From: Cronobacter turicensis z3032
GTDB taxonomy: Bacteria > Pseudomonadota > Gammaproteobacteria > Enterobacterales > Enterobacteriaceae
Direction of reading: 5' to 3'
NCBI GenBank assembly: GCA_000027065.2
Contig: FN543093.2
Location: 3,352,074 to 3,416,073 of the forward strand
DNA length: 64,000 nt
Of this stretch, positions 52,079-60,974 are shown piece by piece. The notes under the pieces are model-generated. The model saw nothing but the letters and a program-made list of their open reading frames with translations, searched no databases and was not told where the DNA came from. Position 1 is the stretch's first letter. Each line of letters opens with the position of its first letter. A program made the position numbers and the translations under genes.

Positions 52079-52588
52079 TCACATCAGGCCAAACGTAGCG
52101 CCAATGCCGCTAACGGTATCAACAGCGCTTGCAACCGCCGGACTGCCTTGGATGCGATGCTGGACTGCGAGAGCCGCCAGGAATAAGCAGCGAATCCCCG
52201 TGTTGACATTCGTTACCAGCGAGCTTTTGCGACATTGGGTCATGTGCTCGGAAGAAATGGCCCCTGCTGCTAACTGCCCCACCTCTGCTGTTGCTTTCAT
52301 GACATATACGGGCAGCTTTTCAGTTGCCAGCTCGTTAACCGGCACGCAAGGCATGCAATGCATTTGCGCGAGAAAACCGTCAACCAATGTCGAGTCTTCC
52401 GTGATATCGGTCAGCAACATAATTTCTTTCGCCGTCAACTCATGCGGCTGCTCAGGGTTGAGCTTATTAGTTAGCGTCTGCGGTTTTATACCGGCCTTTT
52501 TTGCCAGGCTGGTAACGTTATGGCGTGCAGCAAAAGCGCGACATGCTTCGTCATAATGCGGATGTATGGAAACGCGAAAATCAAACAT
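52079..52588 (-). CDS. cII: 186-type CII regulatory protein
   Basis: 169 residues from the ATG at 52588 (MFDFRVSIHPHYDEACRAFA), the 186 CII length. HTH region NVTSLAKKAGIKPQTLTNKL (about 23-42); C-terminal oligomerisation part. In 186 it favours lysogeny by activating the early cI promoter. The frame opens 8 codons earlier without homology. Confidence 0.88.
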   Translation of the reverse strand: MFDFRVSIHPHYDEACRAFAARHNVTSLAKKAGIKPQTLTNKLNPEQPHELTAKEIMLLTDITEDSTLVDGFLAQMHCMPCVPVNELATEKLPVYVMKATAEVGQLAAGAISSEHMTQCRKSSLVTNVNTGIRCLFLAALAVQHRIQGSPAVASAVDTVSGIGATFGLM

Positions 52589-52623
52589 GCTGTAAATCCT
52601 TTTATGTCTCAAAATGGGACCAG

Positions 52624-52863
52624 TTACCCAACAACAATTCTGAAGTTAGAGTGACCTAAGGATTCGCGTACCTGATCTGCCTTATAAGCAAGATAACGAA
52701 TACGCACATGATCTTTATTTTTTATCTTTGGAACTATGTACTTAGCCAGTTTTCCATGATGGATTTTTTGATACACCGAGCCACGGGAGATACCTTCCCA
52801 TTCTGCGAACTCGGCAGGCGTCGCAAACTCTTTAAGTACACAAATTGATATATCAGTGCTCAT
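52624..52863 (-). CDS. Apl/Cox-type excisionase and repressor
   Basis: 79-residue small HTH protein (EFAEWEGISRGSVYQKIHHG) first in the leftward early operon, divergent from cI: the position of 186 apl / P2 cox. Such proteins repress the lysogenic promoter and direct excision. A basic, nucleic-acid-binding second half follows (PKIKNKDHVRIRYLAYK). Confidence 0.85.
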   Translation of the reverse strand: MSTDISICVLKEFATPAEFAEWEGISRGSVYQKIHHGKLAKYIVPKIKNKDHVRIRYLAYKADQVRESLGHSNFRIVVG

Positions 52864-52979
52864 AAGGCAGTATCTCTAAGTTTTGTTCCGTTTTATCTCG
52901 TTTTATAAAGTTAAGGTTTGTTTTTCAAACCTTGAGTGGATACTAAGATCGCGTTTTGTAAACGTCAAGGGTTTTGATT
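52864..52979. promoter_or_regulatory. cI-apl switch region
   Basis: Divergent promoter region. It contains the palindrome AAGGTTTG-TTTTT-CAAACCTT (52913-52933), a candidate CI operator. Direct repeats CCGTTTTATC / TCGTTTTATA (52889-52907) resemble the tandem repeats used by Apl-type proteins. Exact promoters not resolved. Confidence 0.6.
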
Positions 52980-53603
52980 ATGAGATTTATCAAAGTTGGC
53001 AACGACAGCGGTGGCCGGGATGCGATTAACCGGCTTATCAAAGCTTATAATTTCAGCTCCCGACAGCAGCTTTGTGACCATCTGTCGGTGTCTAAAAGCA
53101 CTATGGCAAACAGATACTTAAGGGATAGTTTTCCTGCGGAATGGGTGATTCAATGCGCCCTTGAGACAGGAGTCTCGCTGCTTTGGTTAGCGACTGGGCA
53201 AGGAGATAAATCAGACAAAAAACCAAGTACTGATTATGTGAACTCGGCTGATATCAGAAACCTTTCTGAGGTGGTTGCTCCTGAAATTGACAAGGTTAAG
53301 TTGCATGGTGGAGCTTTGGTTGAGGATGGCAAGGTCATTCTGGATAGCAGCCTAATTCCAAAAGATATTATCGATCCGCTGCTGGTTAGTGCCGAAGATA
53401 GTTTTTACTTAATTGACCATAGCGTAACGCCGCCGGTTAATGGTCTGTGGCTCGTTGATATCGACGGTATCAAGAGCATTGCTAAACTCACTCGCCTGCC
53501 TGGTAACCGTTTAGTTGTTACTCAGGGAGAATCTTCATTTGAATGCTCACTGGATGAAATCGATGTCATGGGCCGAGCGGTCAGGATGATTAAGAGCATT
53601 TGA
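52980..53603 (+). CDS. cI: 186-type CI repressor
   Basis: 207 residues from the ATG at 52980 (a TTG two codons earlier is less likely). N-terminal HTH (SSRQQLCDHLSVSKSTMANR, about 24-43) of the Phage_CI_repr family. The C-terminal oligomerisation domain has SAEDSFYLIDHS and GLWLVDIDGIKSI. No LexA-like self-cleavage site is evident, as in 186, where induction uses an antirepressor. Directly followed by int. Confidence 0.9.
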   Translation: MRFIKVGNDSGGRDAINRLIKAYNFSSRQQLCDHLSVSKSTMANRYLRDSFPAEWVIQCALETGVSLLWLATGQGDKSDKKPSTDYVNSADIRNLSEVVAPEIDKVKLHGGALVEDGKVILDSSLIPKDIIDPLLVSAEDSFYLIDHSVTPPVNGLWLVDIDGIKSIAKLTRLPGNRLVVTQGESSFECSLDEIDVMGRAVRMIKSI

Positions 53604-53604
53604 G

Positions 53605-54624
53605 ATGACTGTAAGAAAGCAATCTAACGGGAAATGGTTGTGCGAATGCTATCCGAACGGACGCGAAGGTAAGCGCGTCCGTAAGCAGTTCGCGACAAAA
53701 GGCGAAGCCATAGCGTTTGAGAACTTCACTATGGATGAAGTGAATAAAAAACCATGGTTGGGAGAGAAAGAAGATCGCCGTCGTCTATCTGAAGTTATTG
53801 AACAATGGCATTCGCTGTACGGGCAGACACTTGCAGACCCTAAGCGCCTGATGGCTAAACTAAGCATCATATGTAACGGCCTCGGCAATCCGATAGCGTC
53901 AGAGTTGACCGCTGGCGACTTTACTAAATACCGGGAAGCGCGGCTTAAAGGGGAAGTAAGAAGCGAGGATGGGACGTTAATGTCGCCCGTAAAACCTCGG
54001 ACGGTAAACCTTGAGCAACGCAACCTATCTTCTGTTTTTGGCACACTGAAAAAGCTCGGCCACTGGTCAGCGCCTAACCCGCTCGCCGGCTTACCAACAT
54101 TCAAGATCGCAGAGGGTGAGCTGGCGTTTCTTACACCGGAAGAAATCAAACGCCTGCTGGATGCCTGTGCGGAGTCTCAAAGCCCATGCCTGTTGATGAT
54201 CGCAAAGATATGCCTGGCCACTGGTGCGCGATGGAGTGAAGCCGAAAACCTTCAGGGCCATCAGTTATCAAAATACCGCATTACTTACACCAAGACGAAG
54301 GGCAAGAAAAACCGAACTGTGCCTATATCTCAAGATCTGTATGACGAACTTCCCAAAAACCGAGGGAAGTTATTCACGCCATGCAGAAAAGCCTTTGAGC
54401 GTGCGGTGAAGCGTGCTGGTATCGACTTACCTGAAGGCCAGTGCACACATGTTCTGCGCCATACGTTCGCCAGTCATTTTATGATGAACGGCGGAAACAT
54501 CCTTGTTCTTAAAGAAATTTTAGGGCATGCCGATATAAAAATGACAATGATTTACGCTCATTTTTCTCCAGATCACTTGGAGGATGCTGTGACAAAAAAC
54601 CCTCTTTACAGCTTAATTAAATAA
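53605..54624 (+). CDS. int: P2/186-type integrase (tyrosine recombinase)
   Basis: 339 residues. Catalytic set: R209 (ATGARWSEAE), a lysine in the TKGKKNR hairpin (about 232-235), H282 and R285 (HVLRHTF), H308 (ILGHAD) and Y317 (MIYAHF). N-terminal SAM-like core-binding domain about 55-150. Starts one base after the cI stop, so the two are cotranscribed. It recombines the ssrA att core 0.8 kb to its right. Confidence 0.95.
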   Translation: MTVRKQSNGKWLCECYPNGREGKRVRKQFATKGEAIAFENFTMDEVNKKPWLGEKEDRRRLSEVIEQWHSLYGQTLADPKRLMAKLSIICNGLGNPIASELTAGDFTKYREARLKGEVRSEDGTLMSPVKPRTVNLEQRNLSSVFGTLKKLGHWSAPNPLAGLPTFKIAEGELAFLTPEEIKRLLDACAESQSPCLLMIAKICLATGARWSEAENLQGHQLSKYRITYTKTKGKKNRTVPISQDLYDELPKNRGKLFTPCRKAFERAVKRAGIDLPEGQCTHVLRHTFASHFMMNGGNILVLKEILGHADIKMTMIYAHFSPDHLEDAVTKNPLYSLIK

Positions 54625-54638
54625 GGGAAAAGTATACA

Positions 54639-55295
54639 ATGGATCTGAACATAAATGAGATAATTAAGTATTCTGTTGCGATAATTACCCCAATCATCCA
54701 AATATTCGCAGTGAGATCCGGGTGGGTATTCCCAAAGGATAAAATCTTTAACTCACGTAAAAACATAAGTGAGTTTTCTTATACCCTTTACAAAAATACA
54801 GACGCCCCTGATTTTAAAAAATTCGCTTATGCTTATGGCATTGCAGCAATAACGAAAGACAAAAACCTAACGCCAGAACAAAGAGAAATCCTTTTAGGAG
54901 TTAATGATCCAGTTAATGACATTGATAACTATAGCAAATGCCAAAGACTTATTTCTATTCACAGTGAAAAGCAGATATTTAAATGGGCAAAAAAAATATA
55001 TCGTTTTTGGTTATACAGAAAACTGGTGCAATTAATATGTTTAATCTTTTATTTTATTGGGGGGTTTATAACTTCCTTACCTTTGGTATACGAAGGTTTT
55101 GTTACTCAACATATAGTAGATAAAATACATAAACTAACCGATATGCAAAGATTAGGGATGTCTTGCTACTTTCTAGCACTTGGGATTTGTGTAGCATTGA
55201 TGAGTCTTCACAAGCTATCAACAATTGCTATTGCTGAAAAAACTATCAAATCGAATCGCTGTAAACCCACAGATTTCAGCTCAAGATCCAGATGA
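54639..55295 (+). CDS. Membrane protein of unknown function (int-attR cargo)
   Basis: 218 residues, AT-rich. Three likely TM segments: about 8-25 (VAIITPIIQIFAV), 130-150 (LVQLICLIFYFIGGF) and 173-195 (LGMSCYFLALGICVALM), with a basic loop between. No family recognised. Position between int and attR, co-directional with int and 14 bases after it, suggests expression in the lysogen and a possible exclusion or defence role. Acquisition by transfer is likely from base composition. Confidence 0.7.
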   Translation: MDLNINEIIKYSVAIITPIIQIFAVRSGWVFPKDKIFNSRKNISEFSYTLYKNTDAPDFKKFAYAYGIAAITKDKNLTPEQREILLGVNDPVNDIDNYSKCQRLISIHSEKQIFKWAKKIYRFWLYRKLVQLICLIFYFIGGFITSLPLVYEGFVTQHIVDKIHKLTDMQRLGMSCYFLALGICVALMSLHKLSTIAIAEKTIKSNRCKPTDFSSRSR

Positions 55296-55316
55296 TGTGG
55301 CGACAATGTGGCGGCA
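55296..55316. repeat. Candidate integrase arm sites, right side
   Basis: TGTGGCGACA (55296-55305) and TGTGGCGGCA (55307-55316) in tandem, matching the left-side set near 21878-21917. Confidence 0.5.
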
Positions 55317-55410
55317 GAGCATTAAAATCCTATAAAGCAGACAAACACCAGATAACACTAATGCTATGTTTTTAAACACAAATACCTGTTTTCATTATGA
55401 TAAAAATGGT

Positions 55411-55457
55411 ATGTAGGAATTTCGGACGCGGGTTCAACTCCCGCCAGCTCCACCAAA
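55411..55457. repeat. attR: second copy of the 47-bp ssrA core
   Basis: Exact repeat of 21786-21832. It contains only the tmRNA 3' end, not a functional gene. It also forms the left boundary of the P4-like remnant. Confidence 0.93.
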
Positions 55458-55501
55458 ATTCTTGGTTGATGGTCACCAGAGCCAGTCAACGAAGTCCTAA
55501 G

Positions 55502-55535
55502 AGCCCGCACGGCGCAAGCCCTGCGGGCTTTTTTG
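55502..55535 (+). terminator. Terminator right of attR
   Basis: AGCCCGCA / TGCGGGCT stem followed by six T's. It could be the original ssrA terminator or belong to the P4-type element, since similar hairpins precede P4-type integrases. Confidence 0.85.
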
Positions 55536-55639
55536 TGTCTATTGTTAGCTGCGTGTACCCGGCTAAATTTAAAGAAAAATGGGTATACGTTTAGGTACAC
55601 GCGCTATTAAGCATGTATCAATTTTGGACAGCAACGGGC

Positions 55640-56663
55640 ATGGCTCGCATCACTCGCACTTCACTAACAGCAAAAGCCTTAAAGCTAAACCCCACGATAA
55701 AGACTTCACTCCACATGCTGGGGGTGACCTGTTCTTACTCGTTAAAACATCTGGTAAAAAATTCTGGCGCTTCCGTTATCAACGTCCGGCAACAAATCAG
55801 CAGACAACGATGGGACTCGGTGCCTTCCCTCCTTTTCGCTTGCTGATGCACGCGGGTTAAGAGCGGATTACCTTGCCTTATTAGCCAACGGAATCGACCC
55901 GCAAATTTAAGCTGAAGTTGCATAGGAACAGCAGCAAAGCGCGCCATACCGGACAGTATTTTCTCGACGGTCGCCGCTAACTGGTTCCAGCTCAAAAGCA
56001 AAAGCGTTACCCTTGATTACGCAAAAGACATTTGGCGTTCACTAGAGAAAGATGTATTCCCTGCCATTGGCGAGACCCCCGTTCAGCAAATCAAAGCCCG
56101 GACACTGGTTGAAGCTCTTGAGCCAATCAAAGCTCGTGGGGCGCTTGAGACTGTTCGTCGACTGGTGCAGCGCATAAACGAGATAATGATTTATGCCGTA
56201 AACACTGGTCTGATTGAGTGGCACTGCTGACCCTTGTTCGCCCTTCTGAGGCTTCCGGTGCCCGGTGGGCAGAGATTTATCTCGATGCAAAACTCTGGAC
56301 AATACCTGCAGAACGTATGAAAGCTAAGAGCGAACACATCGTACCATTATCATCTCAGGCGTTAGAAATCCTGAATGTGATGAAACCAATTAGTGCTCAG
56401 CGAGAGCATCTTTTTCCCAGCAGGAATGACCCTAAGCAAGCTATGAATAGCCAGACTGCTAATGCTGCTTTAAAACGTATTGGTTATGGTGGTAAATTAG
56501 TAGCACACGGCCTAAGGTCTATAGCCAGCACTGACTTAGATGAATCAGGATATAATGCAGACGTCATCGAAGCAGCTTTATCACATATAGTAAAAATGAA
56601 GGGCGTAGTGCTTACAATCGTTCAACTTATCTAAGTCAAAGAGTTTCCTTAATGCAGTGGTAG
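55640..56663 (+). pseudogene. P4-type integrase, decayed
   Basis: Integrase of the P4/CP4-57 kind in pieces. The start reads MARITRTSLTAKAL. After a frame change comes DLFLLVKTSGKKFWRFRYQR, then LADARGLRADYLALLANGID. Stops follow, then a core-binding part (DYAKDIWRSLEKDVFPAIGE), an internal deletion at about 56217 where TGLIEW is joined to LLTLVRPSEASGARW, and the catalytic end with AHGLRSIASTDL and, in another frame, AYNRSTYLSQR. At least four frame changes or stops; not functional. Confidence 0.9.
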
Positions 56664-56670
56664 GGGAAAC

Positions 56671-58033
56671 ATGATAAAAAAAAGGAGAGTAAAATTGAAG
56701 ATTAATAGTTTTCAAGCCGATTCAGTATATGGATATTTAAATTTTAATATTGATTTTAATGATGATCTATCTTTTTTAGTAGGTAGCAATGGCACTGGGA
56801 AAAGCACAGTAATAAAATTAATTCAGGCATTGATAACTGTTGATGTCAAGGAGTTGCTAGCAATTCCATACGAACAGATAATTCTCACATATACCAACAG
56901 AAACGAGAAATATAAAATAGTTTCAAGAAAAGATCGGCAGCACATAAGGATAGTGCATACAGATATTGAAGAAGCACTTATCATCCCTATACTCGTCAAA
57001 GAAGAATTTATTGGCAGCGATAGAGATGTTAAAGTTTTTAGTCATGCTGATAGAGATTTAGCTGCTAATGCCACACTTAGAAAAATAAAATCCATAGTCC
57101 CTCCTGTGTTTCTAGGACTAGATAGAAAAACCTTCGGCTTTGATGATTTTGATTTGGATTATGAAACAACACTTTCTCGAAGAAATGATATTTTGATGCA
57201 TAAAAAAATGCTAACATCAAAGAAAAGATTAATTACTGGGAGTCTAGGGGAGGCATTATTATCTGTAGAAATGATCATTCAAGATAAATACAGAAAAATA
57301 AGAGAGTTCGAAGACAAACAAGCTATTTACCTTAGAGACAGGATTTTAAAATCGTCTTTTAAATTCAACAGTTATAATGAAATGTTCTCCAATGGGCACG
57401 CTCTTGTTTGGGAGGATAAACAAAAAATACTCAAAAGAAAAAAAAGAAATCACAGAAGCAGTTAAAAAAAATCGGCAGCTTAGATAAATCATTAATGATA
57501 GATATTGAGAAGTTTTTCGATAATTTGAGCGATCTATTTGAAGAATTAAAAAACAGTGATGGACTTAATATAAACTGGCTACTTAACAAAGTTCAAATTG
57601 ATAGAATTTCTGACATCCTTGATGTAATTGACGAATATAATGAAAAAATAGCCAGAATGTACAGACCTATAAATAACTTCTTAAACACAATAAACTCATT
57701 CTTGATTGATTCAAGAAAAAAGGTTGAAGTGAATACTGTTGGCAGGCTTGTTGTTGCTCGCCCAGACACTGAAAAATGTGATATTGATATTTTATCTTCT
57801 GGCGAGCGTCAGTTATTGGTAATAATAGCAAATGTCATGCTTAATAAATTCACAAATATCAGCAGGGTTATTATTATCGATGAACCGGAATCTCGCTACA
57901 TTTAAAATGGCAGGAAAGATTCTCAGAAACCATATTGGCAATCAATCCAGAAACACAATTTATTATGGCGACACACTCCCCTGATATCGTAGGCGACTTA
58001 AGTGATAAATGTATTCTGGTGGGAGCACAATAA
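56671..58033 (+). pseudogene. AriA-like ATPase of a PARIS-type system, frameshifted
   Basis: ABC/AAA-type ATPase. Part 1 (56671-57465) has Walker A GSNGTGKS. Part 2 (57495-57905) has the signature LSSGERQ and Walker B RVIIIDEPE. Part 3 (to 58033) continues with LHLKWQERFSETILAINPET and the H-loop MATHSPDI. Two A8 tracts (57438-57445 and 57464-57471), each one A too long, and one missing base after DEPE near 57891 break the frame. Joined length is about 453 residues, close to AriA. The start is 7 bases after the integrase remnant. Assignment to PARIS rests on the pair with the DUF4435-like gene. Confidence 0.65.
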
Positions 58034-58034
58034 A

Positions 58035-58881
58035 ATGTTAGAACGTAGTTTGGCCGCACGCAAAGCAAAATCAGTTTTCTTTGAAGAAAGAAACACTATA
58101 GATATATATATAGAAGACACGGCAGTTGGATATAAAAAAATCCATAAATGTATCCTGAATAGAGTATTAGGGGAGAAGTATCTCATTAATGATGTTTTTC
58201 CTTTAGGTGGTAAGTCTGCAGTTATTCATTCATGGGAAAACAATGGAAACAAGCGCAACAGGCCCCAACTCCACATCATAGATGGAGACATAGATTTATT
58301 AGGCGGTATTCGAAGATGCGAAGCTGGGCTGTATACGCTACCGTACTATTGCATCGAAAACATTTTTCTCTGCGAAAATTCACTACTTAATATACTCGTT
58401 GAAGAAGACCCTGAGAGGGAGAGGGACGAACTCAGTCAATTATTCAATTTCTCTGAATGGAATCAATTAAACATCGAACCTTTAATTGAGCTTTTTATCG
58501 TATATTTCCTCACAAAAAAAATACATTCCTGAAACCCCTAACGTTCATTTTCAAATAAGTAAACTCGTTAGTAATAACTCTGGTATTGTAGACAGCCAAA
58601 AAGTTAGAGCAAGAATTACTGAACTTGAAGTTGAAATACAAAAAATTATATCTGAAAAAAATTACCTTGAAGAGAAAGCTAATATTTACGCTACTATTGA
58701 TGGTGATTTCAATATTAAGAAATATATTTCAGGAAAAGACTATCTACTCCCATTAATAATTACTCGAATGAAAAGCATTGTTAATACACGCATTAGCAAC
58801 CTTAACCTGAAGCATCGGGTAAGTCAGTATTGTAATACTGCTGATATAAATGATATCGAAAGATATATATTCCTTCCGTAA
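58035..58881 (+). pseudogene. AriB-like DUF4435/TOPRIM effector, frameshifted
   Basis: The first frame from ATG 58035 (one base after the ATPase stop) has a TOPRIM-like start VFFEERNTIDIYIEDTA with the acidic Glu. An LHIIDGDIDLLGG acidic motif lies near residue 80. A second frame (to 58881) carries on with YIPETPNVHFQ. They are separated by one extra A in the A8 run 58513-58520. Joined, about 281 residues, close to AriB. AriB is the toxin/nuclease of PARIS released by AriA on phage trigger. Family placement is by motif and context. Confidence 0.62.
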
Positions 58882-58890
58882 CATCTAATC

Positions 58891-58923
58891 TAACAGGCCA
58901 CTTATTATTTCGGTGGCCTGTTA
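58891..58923. terminator. Hairpin after the PARIS-like pair
   Basis: TAACAGGCCAC / GTGGCCTGTTA with an 11-base loop, 10 bases after the effector stop. No long T run; probable terminator. Confidence 0.6.
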
Positions 58924-59070
58924 GGCAGCATATAAAAATCAGAAAAACCAGCAAGCCATTGCTCAATACTTTTAAAATCTTCATTATGCAAACAATGCAG
59001 TTTTGATGTATTCAAATCATGAACATCATTATCATCTAATAAAAAATTTAATTCAGAGCCATGGCGCGCA

Positions 59071-59089
59071 ATGCTATCCCCGCCCCGCC
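59071..59089. other. P2/P4-type cos site of the satellite remnant
   Basis: The minus strand reads GGCGGGGCGGGGATAGCAT, differing at one base from the prophage cos at 46696. Homology continues on both sides (GCGCAATG before; GCCCGCT, TTTTAATGCA and ATGCATGGC after). P4 satellites share cos with P2 helpers to be packaged. Confidence 0.85.
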
Positions 59090-59238
59090 TGCCCGCTCAA
59101 TGGGGTACTTTTAATGCAGGTGCATGAATGGCCTCAGGGCGCGCCAGTGCTGGCACTGGCGGGGGATTCAGTGTCGTTAAAATGCATGCATGGCTTTTTG
59201 CGGGAAAAAGGCGGGATTTTCGGGAATTGTTGCAAGGA

Positions 59239-59388
59239 CTACTGTGCGGCCAGTTCTGCACGACGACGAGTGTAATTCAGGTTCTGTGCGGGTGTGAATT
59301 TTTCACGGTTATCATCGCGCGAAGCCGTGTCAGGCCTGAATCTCATGTCAGTTATAATGTCATGATCCTGCGCCGAATGATTAATCTC
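59239..59388 (-). pseudogene. psu: 3' fragment of psu (P4 capsid decoration / Rho inhibitor)
   Basis: 49 codons read EINHSAQDHDIITDMRFRPD and then DDNREKFTPAQNL, closely like the end of P4 Psu (INYSAQDSD... FRPDVAS...SREKFTPAQN). A TGA precedes the fragment in frame, so the first two thirds are lost. Its place after cos and its minus-strand direction are as in P4. Confidence 0.78.
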
Positions 59389-59578
59389 TCAGCGGTGGTC
59401 GCACCTTTAATGCCTCCCGCTGATAATCGGCCTGGCACTGCATAACACAGAACTGAATAGCAGGATGTCACCCAGGATATTTACCCTATCGCCAGCATAA
59501 AACCTCCGTCCTTAACTTGCCCCTGGTCAGCGCATCCCTCACTATCACCACTCACCACCGATCGCGCTGGGAAAACCT

Positions 59579-59953
59579 ATGTACCTCACAGACGCTGAAA
59601 TCGCCAGCAGGGTTCCTGTCTGGCATGCCCTGTCAGAGATTTTTACCGGGCGGGAATTGCAGGATTACGATTATCGATGGATGGCACAGGTGTTGAAAGC
59701 ATCTGGCAAAAGTCGTGAAAAGATCCTGACCATTCTGGATGAGGAAGTTGCGCCTGCCTTACAGATCAACCTTTTGTATAACCCTGCACCGGTCATGCAG
59801 GGCTGGTCAGAAGAAGATGTAAAAGAGATGGTTCTGGCATACGTCATCAGAAAACCAACGTTGATTGAGCGCCTCGTACCAGCACTATCCTCTCAAAGCG
59901 TCGCAGGAAATACATTCAGACTGAAATTGAGAGGCTTTGTGCTGAACTGGTAA
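59579..59953 (+). CDS. DUF7079-like small protein
   Basis: 124 residues resembling the DUF7079 family: RVPVWHALSEIFTGRELQDYDY, ILDEEVAPALQINLLY, and a helical end. No signal or TM. Members often occur near polymorphic toxin or island genes; function unknown. It stands alone after the satellite remnant. The 300-base stretch after it (59954-60254) is AT-rich and I see no gene there. Confidence 0.65.
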   Translation: MYLTDAEIASRVPVWHALSEIFTGRELQDYDYRWMAQVLKASGKSREKILTILDEEVAPALQINLLYNPAPVMQGWSEEDVKEMVLAYVIRKPTLIERLVPALSSQSVAGNTFRLKLRGFVLNW

Positions 59954-60254
59954 AGATAACATCAAAACGTGCTGGATAAATTACATACCCGGTTGCCATT
60001 ATTACTCTATTTTCCGATGACGAATCTTTTCTGAAACTTCGCTTTCACGCTATAACTTTAAGTAAAATCCTTCAGGGTATCATCCTGATGTCGCTCATCA
60101 TTTAGCCTCACACCAATAGTAGCAACAGGACGGTGTATAAATAAAATCGCCTTACCAATGCGTATTTTTTATAATTGATTGTATAAATTTCATAAAGCAG
60201 TAAAATTGCGATAATAATTTAAAAATTCATTAAATCACGCATCTGGGAATATAT

Positions 60255-60891
60255 ATGTTATGGATTGGATTTCTGGCAGGGTTTGTTTTCGCAACGTTAT
60301 TATTTACCGTATTTGCATTTACATCCAGCAGTAACCGTTTAAAAAAAGGACTTCAGTAACTTTAAAACGGAGCTCCGTATCATTCTGTTTGCCAGAACCA
60401 CAGTAGCGCTGGAAGTTGCCGCAAGAAACTTTCAGCTACGGCTGCAAAAAATAATTTTCTTAACCCTGACCCTCGTGCTTTGTGTAAAAGGCGGGCTCGA
60501 GTTACTTCAAACGTTCGGAGTGTTCCCCCAGGATAAAGCGAGCCTTTACTCTTTTGATGAGGCTATTTATTTTATCATCCACTTTAGCACGTTAAAGTAT
60601 GTCGCCTCAGCACTGGCGATTTCATGTGGTATCCAACTCGCGTACATGCTGGTGACAGAAGGGCCTGATGAAGCGGTTGAGCCGATTATGCTGGGTGTCG
60701 CCTCAGGGATTTTGCTGATTCTGTCTGATGCCAATGCAACGGAATGGGATGCAGATCGTTCTGTTGCTGTCTTTTTACTTATAGTAAGCATCCCTGTTTT
60801 ATATGCTTCTTCTCGATGGATGAATAAGAATCGTGAAGAAGAGAAAAAACAACGTCAGGAAAGACGCATCAATAACAAAAAAGAGACTTAG
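60255..60891 (+). pseudogene. Multi-TM membrane protein, probably frameshifted
   Basis: An ATG at 60255 opens a frame with a TM (LWIGFLAGFVFATLLFTVFA) that stops after 34 codons at 60359. The following frame, open from 60343 to 60891, has no ATG near its start and carries three more hydrophobic segments (IIFLTLTLVLCV, YVASALAISCGIQLAYM, VAVFLLIVSIPVLY) and a basic tail. The two meet in the A7 run 60341-60347; six A's would give one protein of about 211 residues (NRLKKDFSNFKTELR). If not an error, the larger frame would need the GTG at 60475. No family recognised. Confidence 0.5.
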
Positions 60892-60974
60892 TTTTTTCTT
60901 ATGTTCCTGCCTTACAACACGGTAAACCGGCGCACGCCGCTGTATAAGCGGCTGCGCCAGTCGGAAAGGAAAGA

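Larger units (their letters stand above)
21786..55457. mobile_element. P2/186-like prophage in ssrA
   Basis: 33.7-kb element between two 47-bp att copies. It has all P2 structural, terminase, lysis and replication genes, a P2-type cos site, 186-type control genes (Fil, CII, Apl/Cox, CI), ogr and a tyrosine integrase next to attR. No structural gene is visibly broken, so it may be inducible. Five accessory loci interrupt the conserved order: 22271-22684, 29193-30363, 35005-36099, 44619-46617 and 54639-55295. Most are AT-rich compared with the phage core. Confidence 0.96.
55536..59388. mobile_element. P4-like satellite remnant
   Basis: Order: P4-type integrase remnant, ATPase/DUF4435-like defence pair, P2-type cos site, truncated psu on the minus strand. 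This is the left half of a P4-type satellite. Alpha primase, sid, delta and a distal att copy are not seen, so the element was truncated by deletion. It stands in tandem with its potential helper type, a P2-like prophage, at the same ssrA site. Confidence 0.85.

Noticed and set aside
55411-55457. tRNA-like sequence that could be called a tRNA
   Set aside because: Only the T-arm and acceptor part of tmRNA, created by integration; no complete RNA gene.
58802-58984. 60-codon minus-strand frame with a hydrophobic N-terminus
   Set aside because: It overlaps the effector end and a terminator hairpin, with no ribosome site; treated as chance.
59003-59445. Plus-strand frames over the second cos site
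   Set aside because: They cross cos and the minus-strand psu fragment, and composition is non-coding.
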